Part shown: one piece after another, positions 20,401 through 29,261 of the stretch
Layout of the letters: the number at the start of each line of letters is the position of its first letter
Position numbering within the stretch: position 1 is the first letter of the stretch
DNA from: Candidatus Cloacimonas sp.
Lineage (GTDB): Bacteria > Cloacimonadota > Cloacimonadia > Cloacimonadales > Cloacimonadaceae
Length of the DNA: 64,000 nt
NCBI GenBank assembly: GCA_023227825.1
Contig: JALOCJ010000008.1
Location: 1 to 64,000 of the forward strand
Direction: 5' to 3'
The notes under the pieces: generated by a model
What the model was told of the DNA's origin: nothing
The model's database searches: none
Seen by the model: the letters and a program-made list of their open reading frames with translations, nothing else
Made by a program: the position numbers and the translations under genes

Positions 20401-21710
20401 CCGATTTAAAAGACCCGGAACGCCATTTTAAACTGAGCCAGGATGATATTGAATTGCTTAATCCCAACACCCTTACCTGCCCTATTTTCAGAAATAAAAG
20501 CGATGCCGAACTTACCAAATATATCTACCGCCGGGTTCCTATCCTTATCAATGAAAATTATGGCGAAGAAGGAAACCCTTGGGGAATATCATTTTTAAGA
20601 ATGTTTGATATGGCAAACGATTCTTATCTCTTTAAAACAAAAATAGAATTGGAAGCAGAGGGCTTTGTACTTTCCGGTAATCACTTTATAAAGGGAGAAG
20701 AACACTTTTTACCCCTATATGAAGCAAAAATGATTCATCATTTCAATCATCGTTTTGGGGATTATACTTATTTACCTGAAGGTTCTGCTTCCACTCAATT
20801 ACCCAGAGTCCCATTAAATAGATTGCAGGATCCAGATTACGAACCCTTACCGCGTTATTGGGTTAGTATAAATGAAATACTTGATAAGATATTTAAAACA
20901 GGTTTTTTATTTGGCTTTAGATACATCACAAATGTTACAAATGAAAGGACTTTTATATCATCTGCTTTCCCTTTAAGTGCTGTTGGGAATACTCTTCCAC
21001 TTATTAATAGCTCAAAATATGATATGTTACCAATACTTTTGTGTAATATGAATAGTTTTTGTTGTGATTATATAATCAGGCAAAAAGTAGGTGGAACATG
21101 TTTGTCCTATGGTTATGTTAAGCAATTTCCAGTATTAACGGATAATCAATATTCTGCCCAACTCTTTCAGTTTATAATTTCAAGATTTATAGAACTTTCC
21201 TTTACTTCGTATAGTGTAATAAATAATAATAATACCATATATAATGGACCCCCATTTATTTGGGATGAGGAGCGTCGTTTTGAAATTCAGTGTGAACTGG
21301 ATGCGCTTTATTTTCATCTCTATCTGGGAACACAGCAGGAATGGGAAAAGAATCATAATTCAACTTCTCAAGATTTTTCAGCGTCAGCATCGGACAATAC
21401 AATAAATCCCCTTCTTGCCTATTTTAAAACTCCCAGGAAAGCAGTAGAATATATAATGGAGACCTTTCCGATTGTAAAACGCAAGGATGAAGAAGAATTT
21501 GGAGAATATCGCACCAAGCTTCGTATTTTGGCAATTTATGATCAAATGACCCCTCTTCTTGAGGGTGGTGCAGATAGGATAGCAACCTCAACCTATATTT
21601 CAGCTTTAAATCCACCCCCTGGTCCACCTTGTGATGAAAATGGTAACTTCATCCCTTCAGAAAAATGGGACCCCAATTCCTTGCCTTCTCATATTCATAA
21701 ATCAAAATGA
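17487..21710 (+). CDS. Large N6-adenine DNA methyltransferase, Eco57I/DrmMI-like
   Basis: A 1407-aa gamma-class-type N6-adenine methylase. The entry into the catalytic domain is TGSYYTPDSLVNCLLDTALEP. Motif I is DPACGSGHFLLKAAHRLA at about 510-527, followed by IYGVDLNPLAVELCKISLWMDTL. Motif IV is NPPW (about 792-795) in DCVLGNPPWERVK. The long N-terminal arm and a C-terminal target-recognition-like half give the great length seen in DISARM DrmMI, BREX PglX and type IIG enzymes. No PD-(D/E)xK nuclease motif is evident, which favours a modification role with cleavage supplied by the partner proteins. The start at 17487 has better spacing to AAGGTAGG than the ATG at 17481. The stop overlaps the next ATG (ATGA), so the NACHT gene is translationally coupled. 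Confidence 0.88.
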   Translation: MSKQTIFSTVHIEGSLLSNEFLQCLINGDQTLEGIKPEDYYLSPTERLNEAATRSYLRLTGVWESFKNHIKDLTDDDIGTTETRERWLYPLFHELGYNDLQTQKSVEIEGKFYPISHKSSEPVAFHLISYKWDLDRINLSARGSARRSPHSLLQEFLNRSSEHLWGFLANGYKLRLLRDNVSLTRNSYIEFDLQAMMDGEVYSDFFLLWMLCHKSRLKVDLDDFGKPLPPESCFLEKWYNFSQTEGIRIWDELRDKVKLAIEVLGCGFLSHPSNSMLKEKLRSGELSISEFYHQILHLVYRLIFILVAEERNLLLPLDLPDTLKKIYYQYYSLQRIKKIAKRKRGTRHSDLYKQMLITFTGLYSGDKILGLPALGSFLFKEESTSALNNCEIANSDLLTAVRFLCYAQKNNVFQEISYRNLGSEELGSIYESFLEMHPDLNIDAGTFVLKVITGSERKTTGSYYTPDSLVNCLLDTALEPVISSALKKAKTEDNSPENQEKALLNLKICDPACGSGHFLLKAAHRLAKRLASLRAQEEEPSPLVIQNALRDVISHCIYGVDLNPLAVELCKISLWMDTLEPGKPLTFLDHHIKCGNSLLGCTPKLLKEGIPDSAFTPLTGDDKSYCSYYKKRNKEERSGVQDILTPDNKIWSNEKNIAPSQRNLNQMPEENLADLKKKERVYQELQASEYYLNSKFIYDAWCAAFVIKKTEQESYPYLITQGILYKISENPYCIDPNLRKEIIRLADVYQFFHWHLAFPEVFSADIANDNNAEQTNQLPIKKTPGFDCVLGNPPWERVKLQEKEFFAARDNDIANAQNASKRKKLIAELPHTNPNLYQEFIEQLRIAEASSLLIREGGNFPLCGIGDLNTYTVFAELNRNLLSNIGYCGCIVPSGIATDDTTKMFFSTLIITGSLHSLYDFENRKKIFPGIDSRMKFCLLTIAPLNLEYILKPKNSHEPVIADFVFFATSIADLKDPERHFKLSQDDIELLNPNTLTCPIFRNKSDAELTKYIYRRVPILINENYGEEGNPWGISFLRMFDMANDSYLFKTKIELEAEGFVLSGNHFIKGEEHFLPLYEAKMIHHFNHRFGDYTYLPEGSASTQLPRVPLNRLQDPDYEPLPRYWVSINEILDKIFKTGFLFGFRYITNVTNERTFISSAFPLSAVGNTLPLINSSKYDMLPILLCNMNSFCCDYIIRQKVGGTCLSYGYVKQFPVLTDNQYSAQLFQFIISRFIELSFTSYSVINNNNTIYNGPPFIWDEERRFEIQCELDALYFHLYLGTQQEWEKNHNSTSQDFSASASDNTINPLLAYFKTPRKAVEYIMETFPIVKRKDEEEFGEYRTKLRILAIYDQMTPLLEGGADRIATSTYISALNPPPGPPCDENGNFIPSEKWDPNSLPSHIHKSK

Positions 21711-24700
21711 ATGAAATAAAGGTCTTCGTGTCTTGTCCTGATAAGGATCCTAAGTTAAAGGGTTTAGTGGATGAACTGCAAAATTGTGCAGAAAGCTTCA
21801 TCCCCTCCGCTTTCCAAAATGATTTTTGTATCAAAGTGCTAAATTGGAAACAAAACGATTTTGTCGATGCAGATATAAACAAATCTCCTCAGCAAATCAT
21901 TGATGATAAAACTGCAGAATATGATTTATACTTTGGTATGATGGCTTCCCGATATGGCAGGATAATGGAAGGATACGATATTTCAGCTACGGAATATGAG
22001 TTGCAGAGGGCATTACAAAAAAAAGCAGAAAATCAAACACATATCCACCCCCGTGTTATTGTTTTTTCATTTCTACAGCAAAGTAACGGCACATTTTCCC
22101 CGGATGAATCGGAGAATGAAAAAATTAAGAGCTTTTTAGAACGAGTTAGAGAAAATGCAATTTGCCATGTTTATAAAAATAGAAATGATATAGTAAAATT
22201 ATTTAGGGACAAATTAGATGAATGCATAACAACATCCTGCCGCAAATATGAGAAACCTGAGGAATATAAAATAGACCTGAAATTGATAACTCAAAAAGGA
22301 AAAGGTATATTTTGGCGAATAAACTATCTTGATTTGGATACAGTATTGGGACAAAATACAAGCCAGAACCCGAATAATAAAATAGTTATAATGGATAGCG
22401 GTGGCTCAGGGAAATCAACCTATCTAAGCTATTATGCATATAAATACTCCAGAATTCTGGATAAAAATAACCCGGTTTTGATAAAATTAAAAAACTATAA
22501 TGCTCAATCAATAAAAGACGCTGTTAAAGAAGAACTTAAATCCTTTCCAGACCATCTAATATTGTTGTTGGACGGCTATGATGAACTAAGCGATTCTGGG
22601 AAAACTGAATTTCATAAGCAACTTAATGTTTGGAATAGTGAATATTCCAAAATTCCAATAGTTATAACTACCAGACCCACTGACCTTTCTACTACACCAA
22701 TGAGGGATTATGCTATATATTCAATGGCACCTTTAACTAATGAACAAATTATCAACTATTCAGCTGATAGATTGAAACATTTAGATTTTACAGCAAACAC
22801 TGTATGGAGTGACATTTTTTCCCTTGCTCAAAATCCTTTCTTTCTGGTTAAAATAGTAGATTATTATCAATCATTAGCAAATTTACCCGGAAGTATTACC
22901 GAAATTATGGATTTTGCTGTAAAAGAGAGCATAGCACAAGATAAAGAACATACTGAAACAGCATTTAAATCGGATTATGAGTATGACGAACTTCCAGAAA
23001 CAATGAGCATACTGGCATTTTGTATGACGGATTGTGGACTAACAAGTATATCAAGAAAAGATATACAACATATAATAGCTGATCAAAAAATTGAAAATGC
23101 ACTCCAAAAATATAACAAACTGATTGAAATAAGCGAGATAAATGGTGAAAGAAAATATAGTTTTTCCCATAAGCTCTTTCAGGATTATCTGGCTGCCCAA
23201 GCTTTTAAGAATATTAAATCTCCGAACGAACTTAATTACTTATTTTATGCAGAGTTAATTCTTTATAACTGGGAGCCGGTTATCCCTTTTATTATTGAAT
23301 TACTATCTGATGATGAAAGAAATTACCTGATTGAACGAATCAAAACCTTAAAACCGAAATCTCTTATCAATATATTACCTGATTTTATGAATTGTGAAAT
23401 GCAAAAAGATATTTTTATTTCCATCTTTGAATCCTATTCTTCTACCCTTAGATATATTCAATTGGACATAAACCTAAACAAACTTTCCCGAATTTGGAAT
23501 ACTGTAGAGAAGGAAAACTATCTTTTAAACTACATTCGCAACCCCAAGAATAAGATTGATATGATTATGAATGCCTTTATCATCCTAAAGTATGCTAATA
23601 ATTTTGATAAACAGAGAATTCAGCAAACCCTATTAGAGTGTTTTAAGAGGGAAGACCTTAAAAAATATAGAAAGCAGCTTAATAACATTGCAACTCTATT
23701 TATTGATATAGATCATTTTCCCTTTGATCTCTTGAAAACTCTCTACGATGAATGTAAAGAGGATACAGTTCAATTACTTACTAAGTATGACTATGATTTT
23801 TATTATCTGGATGAACTGTTAGATATCTATGTAGAATTATCTAAACAGGATAGAAATTATAACAAATCTGAATTGATAAGCTTTATTGAAGATTATTGCA
23901 TCAATTGTTTCAAATCTTCACATTTCAATAAATTCATTGATAGTTTTATCAATAAGAAGATGCTACATAAAACCAGTTTTCTGTCTTACCGATTTTATGA
24001 ACTGGTTAAAATTGCGCTGAATGATCATAAAGAACAAGAGATTTACGATAGTATGTATCGTTTGTTCCTTTATTATTTACAAGCCAGATCCCTGTCTAAT
24101 GATACTAATGATACTAAAAAATTAATTGAGTACTTTAAGGAGATAGGAAAAGGTTATGAACTGGTAAAAAGAATATTTAAAGAAGGAAAACAGAAAAATT
24201 ACGAATACCAACTAATAACCCTATTTCAAGAAGATGATAACTTTGTAAGCAGAATTTGTAAAGATCTATTTCCTTCCTTGCCTGAGAAAACAAAAATAGC
24301 TTTGATAAGTTACTTAGCGATTGATAATATAAACCCTTTATATGAGAAATTGCTTAATGAATATCAGGAACAGTTTATAGAAGCCAGGAGAAATTGCACA
24401 TCAGCAAGAAATAAAGCTCATTTTAAGCGAGATTTAGATATAATTCTGAAGATTAATTTGCTTACTAAGGACTTAAATAATATTTTTGGTTCAAAAGAGA
24501 GCTTAACTTATGAAGAATTTATTGAAAAAGACAGATTATCCTTCAGTTGGGTTAATTATTCTTTACTCAAGTATTGTTTCAGTAAAAACCCCAAAGTAAA
24601 TAAGGATGATGCGGTTAAGATGTTAAAGTTCAATCACGATTTACTTATTTTGAGATTCATTGAGTATAACTTTGTTAAAAATAAACGCTTAGCTAATCAA

Positions 24701-25756
24701 AATAAAGAAGATACTCCCGAATTGACACCAAAGCTAAAAGAATGGTTGCAAAATAGGGCAAAAGAATTTATTAAAAATTGTGATATTAAGAATGAGATAA
24801 CTATTATAAGTAAAACATCGTTTGATATCACTGTAAGAGTTTTAAAATTTTGGAACTTTGTTAAAGCAGGTTTGATTAAAGTTCCCAATAGGGTTTTACT
24901 TGATTTCATATCTATTGTTTATGTTTCGGACTGGGAAATCATTGAAAATTTAATTGGGGATAAGCCCCTACTTAAAGAAAGAGTATTGGAAAACTTGAAA
25001 AACAAGAATAATATGTCAGACGAGATAATAGGTAATCATATCCATTTTTGTGTGCAAAACAAATATAGTGAAATTCTTCCTCATACTTATGAGATTATGG
25101 AAAATTGGGAAAAGGGTTATAATAATTATTATTTGTTATCTACATGTGTAAATGCACTAATTAAATTAGAGATTGATGAAAACTGGTTTAATGGGTATGT
25201 ATCAAAATGTCCAGAAAATATAGTATTCTATTTGGCAAGGGAGTTTTCTTGGGAAAGAAAAGTTATGAAGGGTTTGATAGATAGAATTAAAGCAGAAATA
25301 CAAGATGCCAATTGTGAACATTATCGAGCATATATTTATTATCTCTGTTGTTTTGGAGATAGAGATGCTTTGCCATTATATATTGAAATTATTAAAGAAG
25401 ATAAGAAATTTGATTTTGATTATTATCCGATTAATCCTCTGGATGCATATACTAATAAAGCTGATCTAAAACAATTGTTGGACTTGTTGGATTTCAGTTT
25501 TAAAAATGATATTGAATCCAGTACTTATATTAGTTTGATAGAAAGCATCCTTTCAAATCTTGAACAGATTGCCCAGGAAAATGATAGTGGTAATATCATT
25601 GTTAAGAAACTAGATTGTTATACGAAAAAATTCAAAGACCACTCTCAGATTTATCGGATTTACGATTCTATATCAAAAATAAAGACCGAATTCCAAAGAC
25701 AATACATTGAAAATAAATCCCTGAATGATTCATTAGCAAAATACAATAATTTGTAA
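21707..25756 (+). CDS. TIR/DUF4062-like domain NACHT STAND NTPase (NLR-like defence protein)
   Basis: A 1349-aa protein. The first ~150 residues begin IKVFVSCPDKD and contain SPQQIIDDKTAEYDLYFGMMASRYG and SATEYELQRAL, the pattern of TIR/DUF4062-like effector domains found on bacterial NACHT proteins. The NTPase follows: Walker A GGSGKST (232-238, K236), Walker B LLLLDGYDEL (D289), the VITTRP sensor (about 320-325), and the GxP-helical half with FSHKLFQDYLAAQAF. The remaining ~800 residues are alpha-helical repeats, likely the ligand-sensing arm. By analogy with Avs and bacterial NLR proteins, it would sense a phage product, oligomerise and activate the N-terminal effector, giving abortive infection. 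A catalytic NADase Glu cannot be assigned by eye. It overlaps the methylase stop by 4 nt and is more A+T-rich than its neighbours. Confidence 0.82.
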   Translation: MNEIKVFVSCPDKDPKLKGLVDELQNCAESFIPSAFQNDFCIKVLNWKQNDFVDADINKSPQQIIDDKTAEYDLYFGMMASRYGRIMEGYDISATEYELQRALQKKAENQTHIHPRVIVFSFLQQSNGTFSPDESENEKIKSFLERVRENAICHVYKNRNDIVKLFRDKLDECITTSCRKYEKPEEYKIDLKLITQKGKGIFWRINYLDLDTVLGQNTSQNPNNKIVIMDSGGSGKSTYLSYYAYKYSRILDKNNPVLIKLKNYNAQSIKDAVKEELKSFPDHLILLLDGYDELSDSGKTEFHKQLNVWNSEYSKIPIVITTRPTDLSTTPMRDYAIYSMAPLTNEQIINYSADRLKHLDFTANTVWSDIFSLAQNPFFLVKIVDYYQSLANLPGSITEIMDFAVKESIAQDKEHTETAFKSDYEYDELPETMSILAFCMTDCGLTSISRKDIQHIIADQKIENALQKYNKLIEISEINGERKYSFSHKLFQDYLAAQAFKNIKSPNELNYLFYAELILYNWEPVIPFIIELLSDDERNYLIERIKTLKPKSLINILPDFMNCEMQKDIFISIFESYSSTLRYIQLDINLNKLSRIWNTVEKENYLLNYIRNPKNKIDMIMNAFIILKYANNFDKQRIQQTLLECFKREDLKKYRKQLNNIATLFIDIDHFPFDLLKTLYDECKEDTVQLLTKYDYDFYYLDELLDIYVELSKQDRNYNKSELISFIEDYCINCFKSSHFNKFIDSFINKKMLHKTSFLSYRFYELVKIALNDHKEQEIYDSMYRLFLYYLQARSLSNDTNDTKKLIEYFKEIGKGYELVKRIFKEGKQKNYEYQLITLFQEDDNFVSRICKDLFPSLPEKTKIALISYLAIDNINPLYEKLLNEYQEQFIEARRNCTSARNKAHFKRDLDIILKINLLTKDLNNIFGSKESLTYEEFIEKDRLSFSWVNYSLLKYCFSKNPKVNKDDAVKMLKFNHDLLILRFIEYNFVKNKRLANQNKEDTPELTPKLKEWLQNRAKEFIKNCDIKNEITIISKTSFDITVRVLKFWNFVKAGLIKVPNRVLLDFISIVYVSDWEIIENLIGDKPLLKERVLENLKNKNNMSDEIIGNHIHFCVQNKYSEILPHTYEIMENWEKGYNNYYLLSTCVNALIKLEIDENWFNGYVSKCPENIVFYLAREFSWERKVMKGLIDRIKAEIQDANCEHYRAYIYYLCCFGDRDALPLYIEIIKEDKKFDFDYYPINPLDAYTNKADLKQLLDLLDFSFKNDIESSTYISLIESILSNLEQIAQENDSGNIIVKKLDCYTKKFKDHSQIYRIYDSISKIKTEFQRQYIENKSLNDSLAKYNNL

Positions 25757-26067
25757 CAATTACAAAGAGATTAATTATACTTATACTGTCCTATTAATAT
25801 GATTTTTATACTGAAGACAAGAGGATTTTTCTATTCTAAAAAAGCGGAGGAAAGGAATCTTATGATTATCTGGTTACTCTTCACATTAAACCATAGTTAT
25901 TATCTGTAATGTGTAATTATCTTTACCCTTTCTTCAAATAGTATATTAGGCATTCAACTAACCTTAATCAAGCGTTAACAATTAAGGAGTGATTAAGGGA
26001 TGATAAAGAAATGATTGACAGTTTGGAGTAAGGAAATAATCTGGCACAAAAATATATGGAGGTTATA
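25757..26067. other. Intergenic region with a partial dyad shared with the left flank of defence locus 2
   Basis: No gene is seen. Positions 25958-25978 hold a 21-bp sequence (CTAACCTTAATCAAGCG...) that recurs exactly at 49607-49627. Here its core CCTTAATCA (25962-25970) faces TGATTAAGG (25990-25998), an inverted repeat with a 19-bp gap. It marks the right edge of locus 1. No terminator is visible after the NACHT gene. GGAGG at about 26058 serves the next gene. Confidence 0.6.
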
Positions 26068-26511
26068 ATGAAAGTAAAAGTAAAAGAAGGAATAAAGGGA
26101 TTTTCCGGCAAACTGGATGGTGCGATATACTATTATCATCCTCGCTTGAAAAGAACTTTAATGCGACGCGCTCCCCAAATGCCGATCCAGGAAAAAAACC
26201 TGGAATATGCTGCCATAGCTAAACAAATTAAAGCCATTAACCCCTCGGAAGGGTATCGCAGCGATTTTAAAAATTATCTAAATTTGTTGCGAGATAGGGA
26301 TGATAGCGTGCGGGTGCCTTCCTGGTATTCCCTTTTTGTAAAAATGCTATGGGCAATGCAAGCTAAATATCCGGAACAGGTGAACCTGAAAACTATCACC
26401 AAAGCTCAAATATTGGAACAACAGTTACCCTGCCTTTCTGTTAAAACAGCTGTGGAAGACGGCTTATTAACGAAAGTTCCCGGTTATCAATATCTGGATA
26501 AAGAGATTTGA
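26068..26511 (+). CDS. Conserved-looking hypothetical protein
   Basis: A 147-aa basic, mostly helical protein with no signal peptide or membrane segment. Recognisable parts are VKVKEGIKGFSGKLDGAIYYYHPRLKRTLMRRAP at the N-terminus and a central VPSWYSLFVKMLWAMQAKYP. The ATG at 26068 follows GGAGGTTATA with ideal spacing and is preferred to an upstream start at 26056. I do not recognise the family. The FSGKLDGAIYYYHPRLKRTLMRR opening resembles small structural or DNA-associated proteins, but that is not enough for a call. It stands alone between defence locus 1 and recO. Confidence 0.7.
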   Translation: MKVKVKEGIKGFSGKLDGAIYYYHPRLKRTLMRRAPQMPIQEKNLEYAAIAKQIKAINPSEGYRSDFKNYLNLLRDRDDSVRVPSWYSLFVKMLWAMQAKYPEQVNLKTITKAQILEQQLPCLSVKTAVEDGLLTKVPGYQYLDKEI

Positions 26512-27021
26512 TACTATTCTCAGATAGAATAAATAATTTAATAGAAGGTTGAGAAGGTTTAGAGTGTTGAGAGGGTTTTTGGCAGAGGGCTGAGAGCTGA
26601 GAGCGGAGAGAAAAAAAGAATAGGTCCGGGATGAACAGGATTAAAGGGATTTTAGGGATTTATAAACTTGAATGTGTTTCTATAAATGATATAAGCATCC
26701 AAGTTTTCCTTTCACCTTTCACCGTTCACCATTCATTCTCAATTCTCAATTCTCCATTCTTAATTCTCAATTTAATCTCTTTCTCTCTTTGTGCAAATAT
26801 CCTTTTTTCCTTTTATGTCCTTTCAATATGGAAGGTATATAACATCTTGTTACTTAATATATAATCCCTATCTTGCTTTTCTCTTTTCTGCTTTATTTAA
26901 CTTTTTAGGAGATGGAATTTTTGAATTGATATCCTATTTTTCTTCCCTCATTTCCCGTATGTTTTATCTTGCTGTATATAAATATCTTATCGCAGATAAT
27001 GGGTATTGCCACCGTCAAAAA
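26512..27021. other. Intergenic low-complexity region
   Basis: This 510-bp gap holds short simple-sequence stretches and no supported gene. About 26540-26612 is polypurine with GGTTGAGAAGGTTTAGAG and GGCAGAGGGCTGAGAGC, in effect the reverse complement of the pyrimidine parts of the 2.8-3.8 kb array. About 26710-26780 has CTTTCACC/ATTCTCA short repeats. Two ORFs here (26631-26864 and 26791-27045) have no start signal or recognisable protein. Confidence 0.5.
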
Positions 27022-27777
27022 TCAGGCATTGTAGAATTGAGCTAAAACGGAAAGTCCTTTCAGGTGCAGGGTTTGTTTATGATGTGCCTGCCAATAGAGG
27101 GCAAAAGCAGTGTTAATTTCGTTTACTATAGACCTGTTTAGAGTTATCTCTTCCAGATGATTACCAATTTCCGGCAGGAGGAGCAAAATTTTTCTTGCCG
27201 GGGGTGAAAGAATTAACAGAGCATCATTCGGGTAAATTTCCGGCAGACAATTTTCGCAAACAAAGCCCCCTTTACTTTTCAGATACGCAGCAGGCAGTGA
27301 TATAACATTATTACATATACAGCAATTACTTAGGGGATTGCCGATGCCACTTAAGATAGTTATTCTGTTTAGAAAGCGCCAAAAAATCAGAATAGCGTTG
27401 TTTTTCACTTTTTTCAAGTATTCCAGATAGGTAATAGTGAGGTTATAAATTGTAGCTATATCTTCCTGGGGAATAATAAGATGGCTAATTAGTTCCAAGC
27501 CGGTTTCGGCAGCTGCCCAGGTAGCAGAACCAGGATAAACAGAAAAATTGCGGGTAATATTTGCTTCGCTGAAAAGCCATAAACCCTGTTCTTTCGGTTC
27601 GTAGGCAAGCAGTTCATACTCACAAAGAGGCAATAATTGCTGTTTTTCACTTTTTTTGCGGATGCCTTTGGCGATAACACTTATAGTTCCCTGTTGAAGG
27701 GAAAAAAATTGCAGAATTAAACTGCTCTCGCTATATTGGCTTTGTTTGATGAGGATTGCCTGCAGTTTTGTTTTCAA
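27022..27777 (-). CDS. recO: DNA repair protein RecO
   Basis: A 251-aa recombination mediator of the RecFOR pathway, which helps load RecA on SSB-coated single-stranded DNA. The N-terminal OB fold is visible in AILIKQSQYSESSLILQFFSLQQGTISVIAKGIRK. The C-terminal half is helical and has a zinc site, CCICNN...GGFVCENC (Cys pairs at about 160-185). Length and order fit the family. The gene starts 4 nt inside the end of the upstream rqcH-like gene (ATGA-type overlap), so the two are co-transcribed. Confidence 0.88.
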   Translation of the reverse strand: MKTKLQAILIKQSQYSESSLILQFFSLQQGTISVIAKGIRKKSEKQQLLPLCEYELLAYEPKEQGLWLFSEANITRNFSVYPGSATWAAAETGLELISHLIIPQEDIATIYNLTITYLEYLKKVKNNAILIFWRFLNRITILSGIGNPLSNCCICNNVISLPAAYLKSKGGFVCENCLPEIYPNDALLILSPPARKILLLLPEIGNHLEEITLNRSIVNEINTAFALYWQAHHKQTLHLKGLSVLAQFYNA

Positions 27778-29177
27778 GAAAGTTTTTCCCGCACTTCTTT
27801 TAAGCTCATAGGTGTGGCATAAACGCTTTTAAAATTCGTGTAAGTAACTAATCCAGGGGGACTTTTACGCGGTTTTCGCACATAGCGTATTTGGGTATAG
27901 TCCACGGGAACATTGGCAGAAAATTTGGCTTTGGAAAACCAGGCAGCCAAATTGCAGCAAAGTTCAATAAGATAAGGACCGGGCTCTGTTTTTTTCAGGC
28001 ATTTTAAAACAATGTGCGATCCGTGATAAATCCGGCAGTGAAACCAATAGTCATAAGGTCTTGCCAGCTGTGTAGTTAAATAATCATTTTCTTTGGCACG
28101 GCGTCCGATGATAATTTGAAAATCATCATTAATCTTCAATTTTAAGAGTTTATCGGCAAGAATAGCGTTGTGAACAATTTTGCGTCCTGTTGGCTTAGAG
28201 GGCAGCTTTCCGATATCAGGCAATTCCCCTTTTTCCACTTTTACGAGTAGTTCTTTCACATTTTCAATATCTTTTTCTGTCTGTGCCAGATTTTTGGTAA
28301 TTATCTGCAAGCCGTTTTTGGCTTTATGATACTTTTTCAGATATAAATGCAAATTTTCCTGAGGGCTTTTGTCCGTTTGTAAAGGGATTTCTATTGTCTT
28401 CAATGCGGGGTCAAGATAATTGATTGCAGTAAAGCTCTGCATACCGGTTTTGATATTATGCAGATTGGTTTTCAAACATTCAGCGCAGGCAAGCCAAAAA
28501 TCAGCTTTTTCTGCATTTTTCAGGTCTTGCAGTAAGGTCTCTTTTTTTTTCTGTAATTTTTGGAGTTCTTTCTTTAGGGCAGTATTCGTTTTTTGGCGGT
28601 TTTCTGCCTCTTCTTCCTGCTTAAACTTATTATAATACAAATAAATAAAATAATCGTTGCAGGAGGAACTACCATCAGGATAAGGGGGAGTAACCTCTTC
28701 TATAATTGGCTGAAAAGATGTTTTCGGGGGAGTGTATATAAGCCCTGATAAAATTTGTCTTTGGGGATTATCCGCATAGCTGTATTTATGAATAGCATCC
28801 AGAATTTTCATTTCTGCATCAACTAAAACGGCATTGGGTTGAGGAGGCATCAATTCTGCTATAAGTAAATATTTTTTATTCTGCTGATAGATATCCCTTT
28901 GCTGAAGTTCCAAATAGGCAAGGCGGTCATTTTCAGCTAAAGAAATACCTGTAAGATGACAATTAGTAAGCTGTTGCCAGATTTTTTTCCCTTCCTGAGG
29001 CGGACTGAAATTATTTTGCAGGAACATAAAGGTATCGCGTTTACTGAGAACTATACAAAGGGCTTTTTTATCTTTATTTTGGAATACTAAAAGCTCAGGA
29101 AACAGCCAAACGCTTTCTACTACCGATTGATAGTTAATCATTTCCAGTGTCCATTGCTTAAGAAAAGAATATTTCAT
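27774..29177 (-). CDS. rqcH: NFACT-domain protein, RqcH (Rqc2/FbpA)-like
   Basis: A 467-aa member of the NFACT/DUF814 family, the ribosome-associated quality control factor that adds alanine tails to stalled chains on 50S subunits. The N-terminal NFACT-N/FbpA part includes LLIAELMPPQPNAVLVDAEMKILDAIH. A long coiled-coil middle follows (about 185-320). The C-terminal NFACT-R part has IIGRRAKENDYLTTQLARPYDYWFHC, GSHIVLK and YVRKPRKSPPGLVTYTNFKSVYATP. It is shorter than the ~570 aa of Firmicutes RqcH. The start at 29177 (MKYSFLKQWTLEM) follows AAGGGAAAAAGC and is preferred over the TTG/ATG start 13 codons upstream. It is co-transcribed with recO. Confidence 0.85.
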   Translation of the reverse strand: MKYSFLKQWTLEMINYQSVVESVWLFPELLVFQNKDKKALCIVLSKRDTFMFLQNNFSPPQEGKKIWQQLTNCHLTGISLAENDRLAYLELQQRDIYQQNKKYLLIAELMPPQPNAVLVDAEMKILDAIHKYSYADNPQRQILSGLIYTPPKTSFQPIIEEVTPPYPDGSSSCNDYFIYLYYNKFKQEEEAENRQKTNTALKKELQKLQKKKETLLQDLKNAEKADFWLACAECLKTNLHNIKTGMQSFTAINYLDPALKTIEIPLQTDKSPQENLHLYLKKYHKAKNGLQIITKNLAQTEKDIENVKELLVKVEKGELPDIGKLPSKPTGRKIVHNAILADKLLKLKINDDFQIIIGRRAKENDYLTTQLARPYDYWFHCRIYHGSHIVLKCLKKTEPGPYLIELCCNLAAWFSKAKFSANVPVDYTQIRYVRKPRKSPPGLVTYTNFKSVYATPMSLKEVREKLS

Positions 29178-29198
29178 TTTTGCTTTTTCCCTTTTGTC

Positions 29199-29227
29199 TT
29201 GACAGAATAACAGCATATATTTTTAAA
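29199..29227 (+). promoter_or_regulatory. Promoter of the coiled-coil membrane protein gene
   Basis: TTGACA at 29199-29204, a 17-bp spacer, and TTTAAA at 29222-29227. The ATG at 29262 has AGGAG at 29251-29255. The gene is divergent from rqcH. Confidence 0.5.
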
Positions 29228-29261
29228 TACCAAATTAAATTACAAGACAAAGGAGTCAAGC

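Noticed and set aside
26631..27045. Two hydrophobic ORFs in the recO-side gap
   Set aside because: They have low-complexity composition and no ribosome-binding site. One overlaps the end of recO.
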